In this document: one piece after another, positions 1-7,802 of the stretch | Layout: every line of letters starts with the position of its first letter | Numbering within the stretch: the first letter of the stretch is position 1 | Assembly: GCA_017428325.1 (NCBI GenBank) | Contig: JAFRRA010000002.1 | Coordinates: forward strand, 124,001-188,000 | DNA: 64,000 nucleotides | Source: Bacteroidales bacterium | GTDB lineage: Bacteria; Bacteroidota; Bacteroidia; Bacteroidales; UBA932 | Direction of reading: 5' to 3' | Translations under genes and position numbers: made by a program | Notes under the pieces: model-generated | Seen by the model: the letters and a program-made list of their open reading frames with translations, nothing else | Told to the model about the DNA's origin: nothing | Databases searched by the model: none

Positions 1-627
1 CACATCTGAAGATGCGGATACCAGCTGTGATTTCTCGTTTGCCAGCTGTGCCTGTACTTCCAGAAGGGTACTGTAGGCCTGGCTTCCGGCATCCACCAGC
101 TTGGCTGTCCTTTCCACCTGTTCCTGAGTGCTGTTGCAGCTCTCGATGGCGCTGCGCTCTATCTCGCGTGACAGCAGTAGCTGGAGATAGGCCCTGGTTA
201 TCTGGATTGTAATGTCGTTCTTGACTTTCTCCACCTGCTCTCTGGCTATCTCCAGTGAAGTGGCGTTGCTCTTGATGGAATTGAGCTTTGAGAATCCGGA
301 GAAAATCGTGGCGGAAGCGCTGAGGTTTCCGCTTGTGGACATGCTTCTTTTATTCTTGATTATTTCCAGAGTCTGGAGGTTGACGCTCCTTCCCCAGCTC
401 ATACTGTGGCTGAGTCCGGCGTTGACGGCTGGAGCAAGGTCCCATTTAGACTGGGTCAGGTTTCCTTCAGCCTGCTCCACGCTTATCTCTTCCATCTTGA
501 CCTGCAGGTTGTTCTGCCTTGCATACTCAATGCACTGGCTCAGCGTCCAGGGACGTGGACTCTGGGCGTGTGAACTGACGCCTGATGCCAGAATGACGGC
601 AACTGATATGACCAACAATTTTTTCAT
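1..627 (-). CDS. TolC-family outer-membrane efflux protein (N-terminal part, runs off left edge)
   Basis: Read on the minus strand from the ATG at 625-627, the frame stays open for 209 codons to the window edge. It starts MKKLLVISVAVILASGVSS with a Sec signal peptide ending near HAQ. Next comes WTLSQCIEYARQNN, the usual opening of TolC-family proteins, then long Gln/Ser/Leu-rich amphipathic helices. TolC trimers form the outer-membrane duct for ABC exporters and RND pumps. Its place downstream of a C39-peptidase exporter and two GG-leader peptides suggests it is the outer-membrane partner of that exporter. A hairpin with a U-run separates it from the peptide genes, and it has its own TAnnTTTG box, so it may be transcribed partly on its own. 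The membrane-fusion (HlyD-type) partner is not in the window and may lie to the left. Confidence 0.85.
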   Translation of the reverse strand, partial: MKKLLVISVAVILASGVSSHAQSPRPWTLSQCIEYARQNNLQVKMEEISVEQAEGNLTQSKWDLAPAVNAGLSHSMSWGRSVNLQTLEIIKNKRSMSTSGNLSASATIFSGFSKLNSIKSNATSLEIAREQVEKVKNDITIQITRAYLQLLLSREIERSAIESCNSTQEQVERTAKLVDAGSQAYSTLLEVQAQLANEKSQLVSASSDV

Positions 628-632
628 CGGTG

Positions 633-640
633 CAAATATA
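633..640 (-). promoter_or_regulatory. TAnnTTTG -7 box just upstream of the TolC gene
   Basis: On the minus strand TATATTTG ends five bases before the TolC ATG, an exact match to the Bacteroidota -7 element TAnnTTTG. No TTTG lies at the usual 19-21 base spacing (one lies 15 bases away), so the -33 box is weak. If used, transcription would start at or next to the ATG, giving an almost leaderless message. Confidence 0.35.
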
Positions 641-673
641 AAGTTTAAAGTCTAACAAAGGTTGTTTTATAGC

Positions 674-702
674 AAAAAGAGGCTGACACGTAGGCCAGCC
701 TC
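674..702 (-). terminator. Intrinsic terminator after the GG-peptide genes
   Basis: Read on the minus strand, GAGGCTG and CAGCCTC form a perfect 7-bp stem around a 10-base loop, followed directly by five U residues. It lies 19-47 bases past the stop of the second peptide gene and before the TolC gene, so it would end the peptide transcript or reduce read-through into TolC. Confidence 0.6.
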
Positions 703-720
703 CATCTGAATCCGCAATTC

Positions 721-915
721 TCATCTTGCGTACATCTTCAGGATCTCCACAGGAATGTTCTGTGGATTCTGCCTGTTCTGGATCAAAATCTTTATTGCCC
801 TTACAAGGGCTCCTATGCCGTAACCCAACGCTTCCATAAAGCGGGATACGTCCGCGTCCTTTCCTCCGAAAACCAGGGTTTGCTCGCTTGCGGAGATTTC
901 AATGAAACAGTCCAT
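721..915 (-). CDS. Double-glycine-leader peptide B (putative secreted peptide precursor, 64 aa)
   Basis: The 64-residue product has a short leader ending SEQTLVFGG (Gly17-Gly18) and a predicted 46-residue mature peptide beginning KDADVSRFMEALGYGIGALV. Glu at -8, Val at -4 and GG at -2/-1 fit the leader type cut by C39 peptidases. The mature part is basic and amphipathic and holds GYGIG, a GxxxG motif. The ATG has an unusually good ribosome site for this phylum, AAGGAGG, whose bases overlap the stop codon of peptide gene A 11 bases upstream, so the two genes are probably translationally coupled. It lies downstream of the C39 exporter. Function is inferred: bacteriocin subunit or signal peptide. 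I do not recognise a named family. Confidence 0.65.
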   Translation of the reverse strand: MDCFIEISASEQTLVFGGKDADVSRFMEALGYGIGALVRAIKILIQNRQNPQNIPVEILKMYAR

Positions 916-926
916 AACTATCCTCC

Positions 927-1139
927 TTACCTGGTAGAGAACACGAACAGAGGCTTTCCCTCAAGTCCTTTCTTGTAGCCCTTGTAGAAATCTTCCCCAT
1001 AACTGGTGACGAAGTCTATAACAATACCTATGATCTTCGCGATCTTCCTGATGGTTTCGGGGTTAAGTCCCCCGCATACCGAGAGTTCGTCGTCTCTTGG
1101 CTCGACAAATCCGCTCCCTTTCAATCTCTTTTCTTCCAT
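927..1139 (-). CDS. Double-glycine-leader peptide A (putative secreted peptide precursor, 70 aa)
   Basis: The 70-residue product has a charged 24-residue leader ending DDELSVCGG and a predicted 46-residue mature peptide starting LNPETIRKIAKIIGIVIDFV. Its middle contains GYKKG, a GxxxG motif, and it is rich in Lys, Ile and Val. The E-L pair lies one residue closer to GG than in the textbook leader, so the cleavage call is good but not perfect. It sits 51 bases after the C39-peptidase exporter and 11 bases before peptide B. Equal mature lengths and a GxxxG in each peptide recall two-peptide (class IIb) bacteriocins. This is inference; the peptide could also be a signal. Confidence 0.65.
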   Translation of the reverse strand: MEEKRLKGSGFVEPRDDELSVCGGLNPETIRKIAKIIGIVIDFVTSYGEDFYKGYKKGLEGKPLFVFSTR

Positions 1140-1190
1140 ATTGTCAACAGTGTTTTGATTTCCGGCAGACTTGGCGCGCCGGATTCCGCC

Positions 1191-3329
1191 TTATGACCGG
1201 CCAGTCAATTCTATCTTATAGTCGCAGCAGGATGCGATTCTGCTGTCGTGAGTAATGACAATCACACATTTTCCAGATTCTTTCAGAGACTGCATAAGCC
1301 TTATGGAGGAGGCAACCGACTGCCCGTCCATATTGGATGCGGCCTCGTCGAAAATCATGACGTCCGCCCTGGAGTGCAGCATCCTTGCAGTCAGAACCAT
1401 TTGCCTTTCTCCGGAAGAAAGTCTCACTCCCCCTTTACCCAATCCCGATAGCAGTCCTTTATCCAGTCTTTGGATCAGAGGCTCCATACCTGCACGGCGG
1501 CAGGAATCCATAACCCGTTCTATCTCTGAATTAACTATGTAGCTGTCCCTTCTTCCCGGAGACATGGCAATGTTGTCAAAAATGGTGGCATTGAACAGGT
1601 GAGAGTTTTGAGGAACGGCAGATACAATGTTCCTCCAGCAAGTTGAATCTATCAGATTGATGTCAATGCCACCATAGGTGATTTTTCCGCTGTCCGGAAT
1701 GTAATCGCGGAGTATCAGTGAAGCGACTGTGCTCTTCCCGCATCCGTTAGGGCCCAGGATGCCCGTAATGCATCCTTTGCGGAACGTGCAGCTCAGATTG
1801 TCTATCAAGGCCTTTCCTCCGCGATATCTGAAGCAGACATTCTGGAAAACCAGGTCCTTTGGCTCTCCGGCCCGGGCGGTGAAAGTTTCAGCCGGGCCGT
1901 CCGGATTCACGTCGCTGAAGGAAGTTATCCCGTGTATTCTTTCAGAAGCCGTAACGGCCTCGTTCATAAGCGAGTCGAACTGTACCAGGGTGCTTGTCGG
2001 AGAAATGAAGAACGCGCTCAGGGTCCAGAAGCTGACAAGTTCCCCGAGACTCATCCTGCCGGCAATGACGGCACTGCCTCCTATGATGAGGACAGCGCCG
2101 AGGATCAGCTGGTTCAAGCCGCTGCTCAGACCTGAAAGCAACGCGGACCATCTGCCGGCCCTGTAGTTGCAGAAGGCGAGGCGGGAAAAACTGCTGTTGA
2201 AACTCAGCGATGACGTCTCCACACCGAAATGCCTTATGGCGGCCTCTCCCTCTATGCTGTCCATCACGTCGTTCTCGAAATCCGCCGCCGCGGCCATAAC
2301 CTTCCGGCTCATCCTTCGGTTAATCCTGTCCGCAATGCACAGAAGGACAACATACACCGGAATGCAGGCCATCAGTATGGCGGCAAGTCTGCTGTAGAAA
2401 GTGAACATCAGGGCGCAGACGCCGGCCAGGGTAACCGAACACACGCAGACGCTCACTATACCTTCGCAGATAAAGAGCCTTATCTTTCCTGTATCGGAAA
2501 GCCTGCTTTCAAGTTCTCCCTTGGGATAATCGCAGAAGAATCTCTCGTCCATCCTGAGAATCCTTCTCATAAATCCGATAACCAGGGAAGTGTCGATTGA
2601 AATCCCTCCCTGGATCAGATACAGGTCTCTGAGATATCCGATGAGCAGAGACAGGGGAATCATCGTCAGGATAACTGCCGCTATTGCCGCAAGGGCTGAA
2701 AAGTTTCCGGAAGGAATGGCTTTGTCTATCAGCATCTGGAGCAGCAGTGAATTGCATATCCCCATGGCAGTCAATACTATGGAACCGGCCAAAGCAAGGA
2801 TTACCTCTCTGCGGTGCATGTTTAGGAGTCTGAGCAGCCGCCTCTTCCTGCCTGATGTCTGATCTTCTGCACGGTATCCCTCTCCCGGGCAGACGAGCAC
2901 GATGTAACCGCTCCATCTTCCTGCAAAATCCGCAATATTCACCCTCTCGATCCTTTCTTTGGCCGGGTCCATAATCTCCACACAATCCTTCCCCACATTA
3001 AATAAAACAACAAAATGAAAATAACCGTCCTCCGATACAGTGTGGACAATGACCGGAGCGCCGGCTTCCTTCAAAGAGCGCAAACGTGCTATCCTGGATT
3101 CAATGTCCATGTTTTCAGCACCCTCCGCTTTCAGAGGTTTTGCGCTCAAGCCGATGCTTTGGGCCCCGTCCACAATGCCGCGGATGGTTATGCCGTCGGA
3201 AGAGCAGCCGCACTCTCTTCTTACGCGGCTCAGCGGCAGGCGTATTCCCCACCAGGCAGCAACGCTTGTCAGGCTGGCGGCGCCGCAGTCGTAAGAATCA
3301 GTTTGACTTATATGTATCTTCTTCCTCAT
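1191..3329 (-). CDS. C39-peptidase-containing ABC exporter (PCAT)
   Basis: A 712-residue protein that cuts GG leaders and exports the peptide across the inner membrane. The N-terminal C39 peptidase (about 1-140) keeps its residues: Gln9 (oxyanion), Cys15 in DCGAAS, His105 in YFHFVVL and Asp121 in MDPA. A six-helix membrane domain follows (about 165-440). The ATPase has Walker A GPNGCGKST, signature LSSGERQ, Walker B MIFDEA and the switch His in VITHD. I use the ATG at 3329 because C39 domains begin just before the Q-x5-C motif. A longer frame up to 3416 overlaps the upstream small gene and adds unrelated residues. Downstream are two GG-leader peptides, its likely substrates, then TolC. Confidence 0.9.
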   Translation of the reverse strand: MRKKIHISQTDSYDCGAASLTSVAAWWGIRLPLSRVRRECGCSSDGITIRGIVDGAQSIGLSAKPLKAEGAENMDIESRIARLRSLKEAGAPVIVHTVSEDGYFHFVVLFNVGKDCVEIMDPAKERIERVNIADFAGRWSGYIVLVCPGEGYRAEDQTSGRKRRLLRLLNMHRREVILALAGSIVLTAMGICNSLLLQMLIDKAIPSGNFSALAAIAAVILTMIPLSLLIGYLRDLYLIQGGISIDTSLVIGFMRRILRMDERFFCDYPKGELESRLSDTGKIRLFICEGIVSVCVCSVTLAGVCALMFTFYSRLAAILMACIPVYVVLLCIADRINRRMSRKVMAAAADFENDVMDSIEGEAAIRHFGVETSSLSFNSSFSRLAFCNYRAGRWSALLSGLSSGLNQLILGAVLIIGGSAVIAGRMSLGELVSFWTLSAFFISPTSTLVQFDSLMNEAVTASERIHGITSFSDVNPDGPAETFTARAGEPKDLVFQNVCFRYRGGKALIDNLSCTFRKGCITGILGPNGCGKSTVASLILRDYIPDSGKITYGGIDINLIDSTCWRNIVSAVPQNSHLFNATIFDNIAMSPGRRDSYIVNSEIERVMDSCRRAGMEPLIQRLDKGLLSGLGKGGVRLSSGERQMVLTARMLHSRADVMIFDEAASNMDGQSVASSIRLMQSLKESGKCVIVITHDSRIASCCDYKIELTGRS

Positions 3330-3399
3330 CTTCAAAAGAAGGGTGCCGGAAAAAAAGCCCATTTGTCCGAATTGTAGAAAAGTCCGGCACCCGTGGATA

Positions 3400-3579
3400 T
3401 TATGATAACAACACACTCAATGTGCCCAGGCACAGAAGAAAACCCAGGATGATGGAAAAGATATAAAGGAAAAGTGCTCTCCTGCCAATTCTTACCGCAG
3501 CCCATTCGGGGCTGGAAGACAGGTCTTTAATGAAGCCGTCCAGGCTTTCGTCAGTCCTTTGCGTTTTTTTCCTTTTCAT
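3400..3579 (-). CDS. Small single-helix membrane protein, first gene of the peptide-export locus
   Basis: A 59-residue frame starting MKRKKTQRTDESLDGFIKDL: a basic, charged N-terminus, then one hydrophobic stretch (about residues 36-58, LFLYIFSIILGFLLCLGTL) that ends the protein. It lies 70 bases before the exporter start on the same strand and has a well-placed promoter upstream, so it probably leads the operon. I do not recognise the family. Its size, single helix and place fit an immunity or accessory protein for the exported peptides, but nothing in the sequence proves that. It is the only open frame between the exporter and the promoter. Confidence 0.55.
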   Translation of the reverse strand: MKRKKTQRTDESLDGFIKDLSSSPEWAAVRIGRRALFLYIFSIILGFLLCLGTLSVLLS

Positions 3580-3599
3580 CGCCTTTGTTTTCGACGATG

Positions 3600-3630
3600 C
3601 AAAGATGAGCCGGCAAGGACGGGTTTCAAA
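3600..3630 (-). promoter_or_regulatory. Promoter of the peptide-export operon
   Basis: On the minus strand TTTG (3630-3627) is followed after exactly 19 bases by CATCTTTG (3607-3600), which matches the Bacteroidota pair TTTG/TAnnTTTG except for C in place of the first T. Predicted start is about 3593, 14 bases before the 59-residue gene. Confidence 0.45.
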
Positions 3631-3704
3631 ACCATCCGGTAAAATTGACCCGGTACAATCCTGCGATTGTACAAAAAACGGGAAAGAATTTTATGAAATA
3701 GGCC

Positions 3705-4211
3705 TTAGGCGGCTATTTTGCTGAACACATTCTTGACAAAAGGCAAGATATGTTCGGCCGCCTGGTTGAGCAAAGCGTATATTTTGCTCTGGGAAAGCCA
3801 TTCCGGTTCAGGAATCTGCATTGCTTCCAGAGAACTCTTTGTCAATGAGGCTATTGCTATAAGCAGCAATGCTATTTTAAGAAGGCAGAAAATTGCTCCG
3901 AAGATTCTGTTGACTCCACCCAGGACGGTAAGTCCGGCAATTTTTTCGATCGCCTTGCCTATGAGATGGCAGATCAGGATGATTACAAGTACTAGGATTA
4001 CAAATACCACAACCTTGACAACAGACTCGTCCTGTCCCTCTCCCAGCCATCCGCAAACGATGCCGGTCAGATAAGGTGTGAACTTGGATGCCCCCCAGAT
4101 GCCGACGAATACACCGAGGATTGAAACCAGCTGTGCTATGAAACCTTTCCAGGCTCCCCAGATGAGGGCGATGACGCCTATCGCGATAATCGCAATGTCA
4201 ATTATGTTCAT
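3705..4211 (-). CDS. CvpA family membrane protein
   Basis: A 168-residue protein with four hydrophobic helices. It opens MNIIDIAIIAIGVIALIWGA and contains the family's pattern of a glycine-rich first helix (WKGFIAQLVSILGVFVG) and a conserved NRIFGAIFCLLK segment before the last helix. CvpA proteins are small inner-membrane proteins linked to envelope maintenance; the 'colicin V production' name reflects E. coli history. It is transcribed away from ileS. Its closeness to the peptide-export locus is probably chance because a promoter and 125 bases separate them, but it is on the same strand and upstream. Confidence 0.8.
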   Translation of the reverse strand: MNIIDIAIIAIGVIALIWGAWKGFIAQLVSILGVFVGIWGASKFTPYLTGIVCGWLGEGQDESVVKVVVFVILVLVIILICHLIGKAIEKIAGLTVLGGVNRIFGAIFCLLKIALLLIAIASLTKSSLEAMQIPEPEWLSQSKIYALLNQAAEHILPFVKNVFSKIAA

Positions 4212-4243
4212 GATACAATGTCTTTTTTGCCTTTCCTATGCTG

Positions 4244-4270
4244 CAAATATATTCAAATTGTATAAATTTG
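4244..4270. promoter_or_regulatory. Divergent -7 boxes for cvpA-like gene and ileS
   Basis: TATATTTG on the minus strand (4251-4244) points toward the CvpA gene and TAAATTTG on the plus strand (4263-4270) points toward ileS. Both match TAnnTTTG exactly. Clear TTTG -33 boxes at 19-21 bases are missing for both, so strength is uncertain. Confidence 0.4.
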
Positions 4271-4303
4271 TCACCTTAAAAAACAAGAGAGACATATTTG
4301 AAT

Positions 4304-7300
4304 ATGGGTTTTGCAGAATACAAGAAATTCGATCCGGTAGAGCTTGGACGGGAAGTTCTTGCCAAGTGGAAGAAAGAGAAGTGTTTTGAGAATGTGACCA
4401 AGGCAAGGGAGGGTTCTCCGAAGTTTGTCTTCTTCGAGGGTCCGCCTTCCGCTAACGGGAAGCCTGGTATCCACCACGTTATGGCAAGGAGTATCAAGGA
4501 TGCCTATTGCCGTTACAAGACACAGCGGGGCTTTATGGTTCCGCGCAAGGCAGGTTGGGACACCCACGGACTTCCTGTGGAACTGGGAGTCGAGAAGATG
4601 CTCGGCATCACCAAGGAAGATATCGGAAAGAAGATTTCTGTAGACGAATACAATCTGGCCTGCCGCAAGGAGGTTATGAAATATACCGCGGAATGGGTGG
4701 CCCTTACCGAACAGATTGGTTACTGGGTGGATATGGACAATCCTTACATAACCTATGACAACCGCTACATTGAGACCTTGTGGTATCTTCTCAAGGACCT
4801 TTACAACAAGGGTTTGCTCTATAAGGGATATACAATCCAGCCTTATTCTCCGGCTGCCGGGACAGGACTTAGCTCCCACGAACTCAACCAGCCGGGCTGC
4901 TATCGCGACGTAAAGGATACCACCGCAACAGTACAGTTCGAGGTCAAGAAAGACGACAGGAGCGCATTCCTTTTCAAGGGTGCTTCACTGGACGGAACAG
5001 AGGGTGAGGATAAAAGCCTGGAGGAAGGGGAACTCTTCTTCATCGCCTGGACCACAACGCCTTGGACACTTCCTTCAAACGTGGCTCTCTGCGTCGGACC
5101 TAACATTGAATATGTCAGGGTGGCTTCCTTCAACCCGTACAGCGGCAAACCGGCCGTGTACATTGTGGCAAAGGAACTGCTTGGAGCCAACTTCAATCCA
5201 AAGGCCGCATCAATCGCCCTCGGCGATTACAAGCCGGGAGACAAGCTGGTGCCTTACAAGGTCCTGGACAGCTTCAAGGGCAAAGACCTGGAGGGCGTAA
5301 GATACAGCCAGCTGCTGCCTTGGATACTTCCGGAAGAGAATACAATGAGAGTGATCTGCGGAGATTTCGTCTCCACAGAGGAAGGTACCGGTATCGTCCA
5401 CATAGCTCCTACCTTCGGAGCGGATGACGACCGCGTGGGAAAGCAGAACAACATAGCTCCGTTCACCCTCAAGGACAAGGAAGGCGTATGGCGTCCGATG
5501 GTGGACCGTACCGGAAAGTTCTTCAAGGTCGAGGATCTGGATGAGGAATTTGTCAAGACCAGGGTGAAGGACGAGTATCTCCAGTTTGCCGGAAGGTATG
5601 TGAAAAACGCGTACGACGCATCGCTCGCTCCTGACGCTGAGACTCTTGACGTTGATATCTGCGTACAGATGAAGATGGACGGCAAGGCATTCAAGATCGA
5701 GAAACACGTCCATTCCTATCCTCATTGCTGGAGGACGGACAAGCCTGTCCTCTACTATCCTCTTGACAGCTGGTTCATCAAGGCAACCGCCGTCAGGGAC
5801 GAGATGATAGAACTCAACAGGCAGATTAACTGGAAGCCTGAAAGCACCGGAACCGGCCGCTTCGGAAAATGGCTGGAGAATCTTCAGGACTGGAACCTTT
5901 CCAGAAGCAGATACTGGGGCACTCCGCTTCCAATCTGGAGAACAGAGGACAAGAAGGAGGAGAAGTGCATTGGAAGCGTCGCTGAGCTTTACAATGAGAT
6001 TGAAAAGAGTGTGGCTGCCGGAATTATGAAGAGCAATCCTCTGAAGGACAAGGGATTCGTTCCTGGCGACTTCAGTGACGGGAACTACTTCAAGATAGAT
6101 ATCCATAAGCCGTATATAGACGAGGTTGTGCTTGTTTCCGACAGCGGAAAGCCTATGCACCGCGAGAGCGACCTTATTGACGTTTGGTTCGATTCAGGTG
6201 CAATGCCTTACGCCCAGGAGACTCTGAAGGCACTCGGCACGCCTGAGTTCGGGCAGACCGCAGACTTCATCGCCGAGGGAGTTGACCAGACGAGAGGCTG
6301 GTTCTACACCCTTCACGCTATCCATACGATGGTTTCCCACACTCCTGCTTTCAAGACAGTGGTTTCCAACGGTCTGGTATTGGACAAGAAGGGAGAGAAG
6401 ATGAGCAAGAGGCTCGGCAACGCCGTGGATCCTTTCGAGCAGCTGGAAAAGTACGGGGCTGATGCTCTGCGATGGTATATGCTTACCAACGCCCAGCCTT
6501 GGGACAACCTTAAGTTCGACGAGGCCGGTGTGGACGAGGTCAGAAGGAAATTCTTCGGAACTCTCTATAACACATATTCCTTCTTTGCCCTTTACAGCAA
6601 TGTGGACGGCTTTACCGGAAAGGAGGCTGAAGTGCCTGTTGCACAGAGACCGGAGATTGACCGATGGATCATCTCTTACCTCAATTCCCTGATCAGGGAT
6701 GTGAAAGCCTGCTACGATGACTACGACGTTACCACAGCCGGCAGGATGATCCAGGAGTTCGTATGCGACCATCTGAGCAACTGGTATGTCCGCCTTAACC
6801 GCAAGAGATTCTGGGGAGGTACGATGAACACCGACAAGCTTGCTGCTTACCAGACTCTTTACAGTTGCCTGGAAGCGGTTGCGATACTGGCCGCTCCGAT
6901 TGCACCGTTCTACACGGACCGCCTTTTCCTGGACCTGAACGCGGTTTCAGGCCGCCACAGCGAGTCCTCCGTACACCTTACTCTCATGCCAGAGGCAGAC
7001 GAGAGCCTGATAGACAAGGATCTGGAAGACCGTATGGCCCTTGCCCAGAAGAGCACTTCAATGGTTCTGGCTCTCAGACGCAAGGTAAACATCAAGGTCC
7101 GCCAGCCGCTTGCCAAACTGATGATTCCGGTAATCGATTCCAAGGTCCAGGACCAGCTGGAGAAGGTTCAGAACATCATTCTCAGCGAGGTAAACGTAAA
7201 GGAGATCGAATATATCACCGATACTGAGGGCCTGATTACAAAGAAGATAAAGCCAATGTTCAAAACATTGGGTAAAAAATATGGCAAACAGATGAAGGAG

Positions 7301-7780
7301 ATTTCATCTGCATTTGCTAACTTTACACAGAAAGATATCTCGGCGATAGAGCGCTCCGATGAATACACGATGCATCTTCCTGGCGGAGATGTGGTGCTCC
7401 AGAAGGGTGACTATGAGATTTCTTCCGAGGATATGCCGGGTTGGCTTGTGGCTTCAGAAGGAGCCCTGACCCTGGCTCTGGACATCCAGATTTCCGACGC
7501 TCTCCGCAGGGAAGGCACTGCAAGGGAACTGGTGAACCGTATCCAGAACCTCAGGAAAGACTCCGGATTCGAGGTGACAGACAGGATATCGGTAGTTCTC
7601 GAGTCCAGGAAAGACATCGCCGAGGCTCTTGAAGGAGAAGGCAATTTCTCCGATTATGTCTGCGCTCAGACCTTGGCAAACAGCCTGAAGCTGGCAGAGG
7701 CATCCGCTCCTGAACTGGAAGGCGCCGCCGAGGTAGAGTGGGAAGACGGAAAGACATTGAAAATTAAAGTTGAGAGATAA
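4304..7780 (+). CDS. ileS: Isoleucyl-tRNA synthetase
   Basis: A class I synthetase of 1158 residues that charges tRNA-Ile in the cytoplasm. The ATP site is seen in GPPSANGKPGIHHVMAR (variant HIGH, here GIHH) and GEKMSKRLGNAVDP (KMSKR rather than KMSKS). VWFDSGAMPYAQ lies just before the catalytic core's second half. Between them is the CP1 editing domain with TTTPWTLPSN. Length and KMSKR fit the long type 2-like IleRS usual in Bacteroidota. I start at the ATG at 4304; a TTG two codons earlier is in frame but less likely. The DksA-like and lspA genes follow closely, a familiar arrangement in this phylum. Confidence 0.95.
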   Translation: MGFAEYKKFDPVELGREVLAKWKKEKCFENVTKAREGSPKFVFFEGPPSANGKPGIHHVMARSIKDAYCRYKTQRGFMVPRKAGWDTHGLPVELGVEKMLGITKEDIGKKISVDEYNLACRKEVMKYTAEWVALTEQIGYWVDMDNPYITYDNRYIETLWYLLKDLYNKGLLYKGYTIQPYSPAAGTGLSSHELNQPGCYRDVKDTTATVQFEVKKDDRSAFLFKGASLDGTEGEDKSLEEGELFFIAWTTTPWTLPSNVALCVGPNIEYVRVASFNPYSGKPAVYIVAKELLGANFNPKAASIALGDYKPGDKLVPYKVLDSFKGKDLEGVRYSQLLPWILPEENTMRVICGDFVSTEEGTGIVHIAPTFGADDDRVGKQNNIAPFTLKDKEGVWRPMVDRTGKFFKVEDLDEEFVKTRVKDEYLQFAGRYVKNAYDASLAPDAETLDVDICVQMKMDGKAFKIEKHVHSYPHCWRTDKPVLYYPLDSWFIKATAVRDEMIELNRQINWKPESTGTGRFGKWLENLQDWNLSRSRYWGTPLPIWRTEDKKEEKCIGSVAELYNEIEKSVAAGIMKSNPLKDKGFVPGDFSDGNYFKIDIHKPYIDEVVLVSDSGKPMHRESDLIDVWFDSGAMPYAQETLKALGTPEFGQTADFIAEGVDQTRGWFYTLHAIHTMVSHTPAFKTVVSNGLVLDKKGEKMSKRLGNAVDPFEQLEKYGADALRWYMLTNAQPWDNLKFDEAGVDEVRRKFFGTLYNTYSFFALYSNVDGFTGKEAEVPVAQRPEIDRWIISYLNSLIRDVKACYDDYDVTTAGRMIQEFVCDHLSNWYVRLNRKRFWGGTMNTDKLAAYQTLYSCLEAVAILAAPIAPFYTDRLFLDLNAVSGRHSESSVHLTLMPEADESLIDKDLEDRMALAQKSTSMVLALRRKVNIKVRQPLAKLMIPVIDSKVQDQLEKVQNIILSEVNVKEIEYITDTEGLITKKIKPMFKTLGKKYGKQMKEISSAFANFTQKDISAIERSDEYTMHLPGGDVVLQKGDYEISSEDMPGWLVASEGALTLALDIQISDALRREGTARELVNRIQNLRKDSGFEVTDRISVVLESRKDIAEALEGEGNFSDYVCAQTLANSLKLAEASAPELEGAAEVEWEDGKTLKIKVER

Positions 7781-7802
7781 TAACAAGTTAAAAGATCTGA
7801 TT

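Noticed and set aside
3330-3416. 29-residue N-terminal extension of the C39 exporter
   Set aside because: It overlaps the end of the 59-residue gene and lacks any C39-domain features; the domain begins at the ATG at 3329.
3705-4211. CvpA-like gene as part of the peptide-export operon
   Set aside because: The operon promoter at 3600-3630 lies between them, and CvpA genes are widespread without bacteriocins.
5210-6160. 316-residue minus-strand frame opposite ileS
   Set aside because: Antisense to a conserved synthetase core, no motif.
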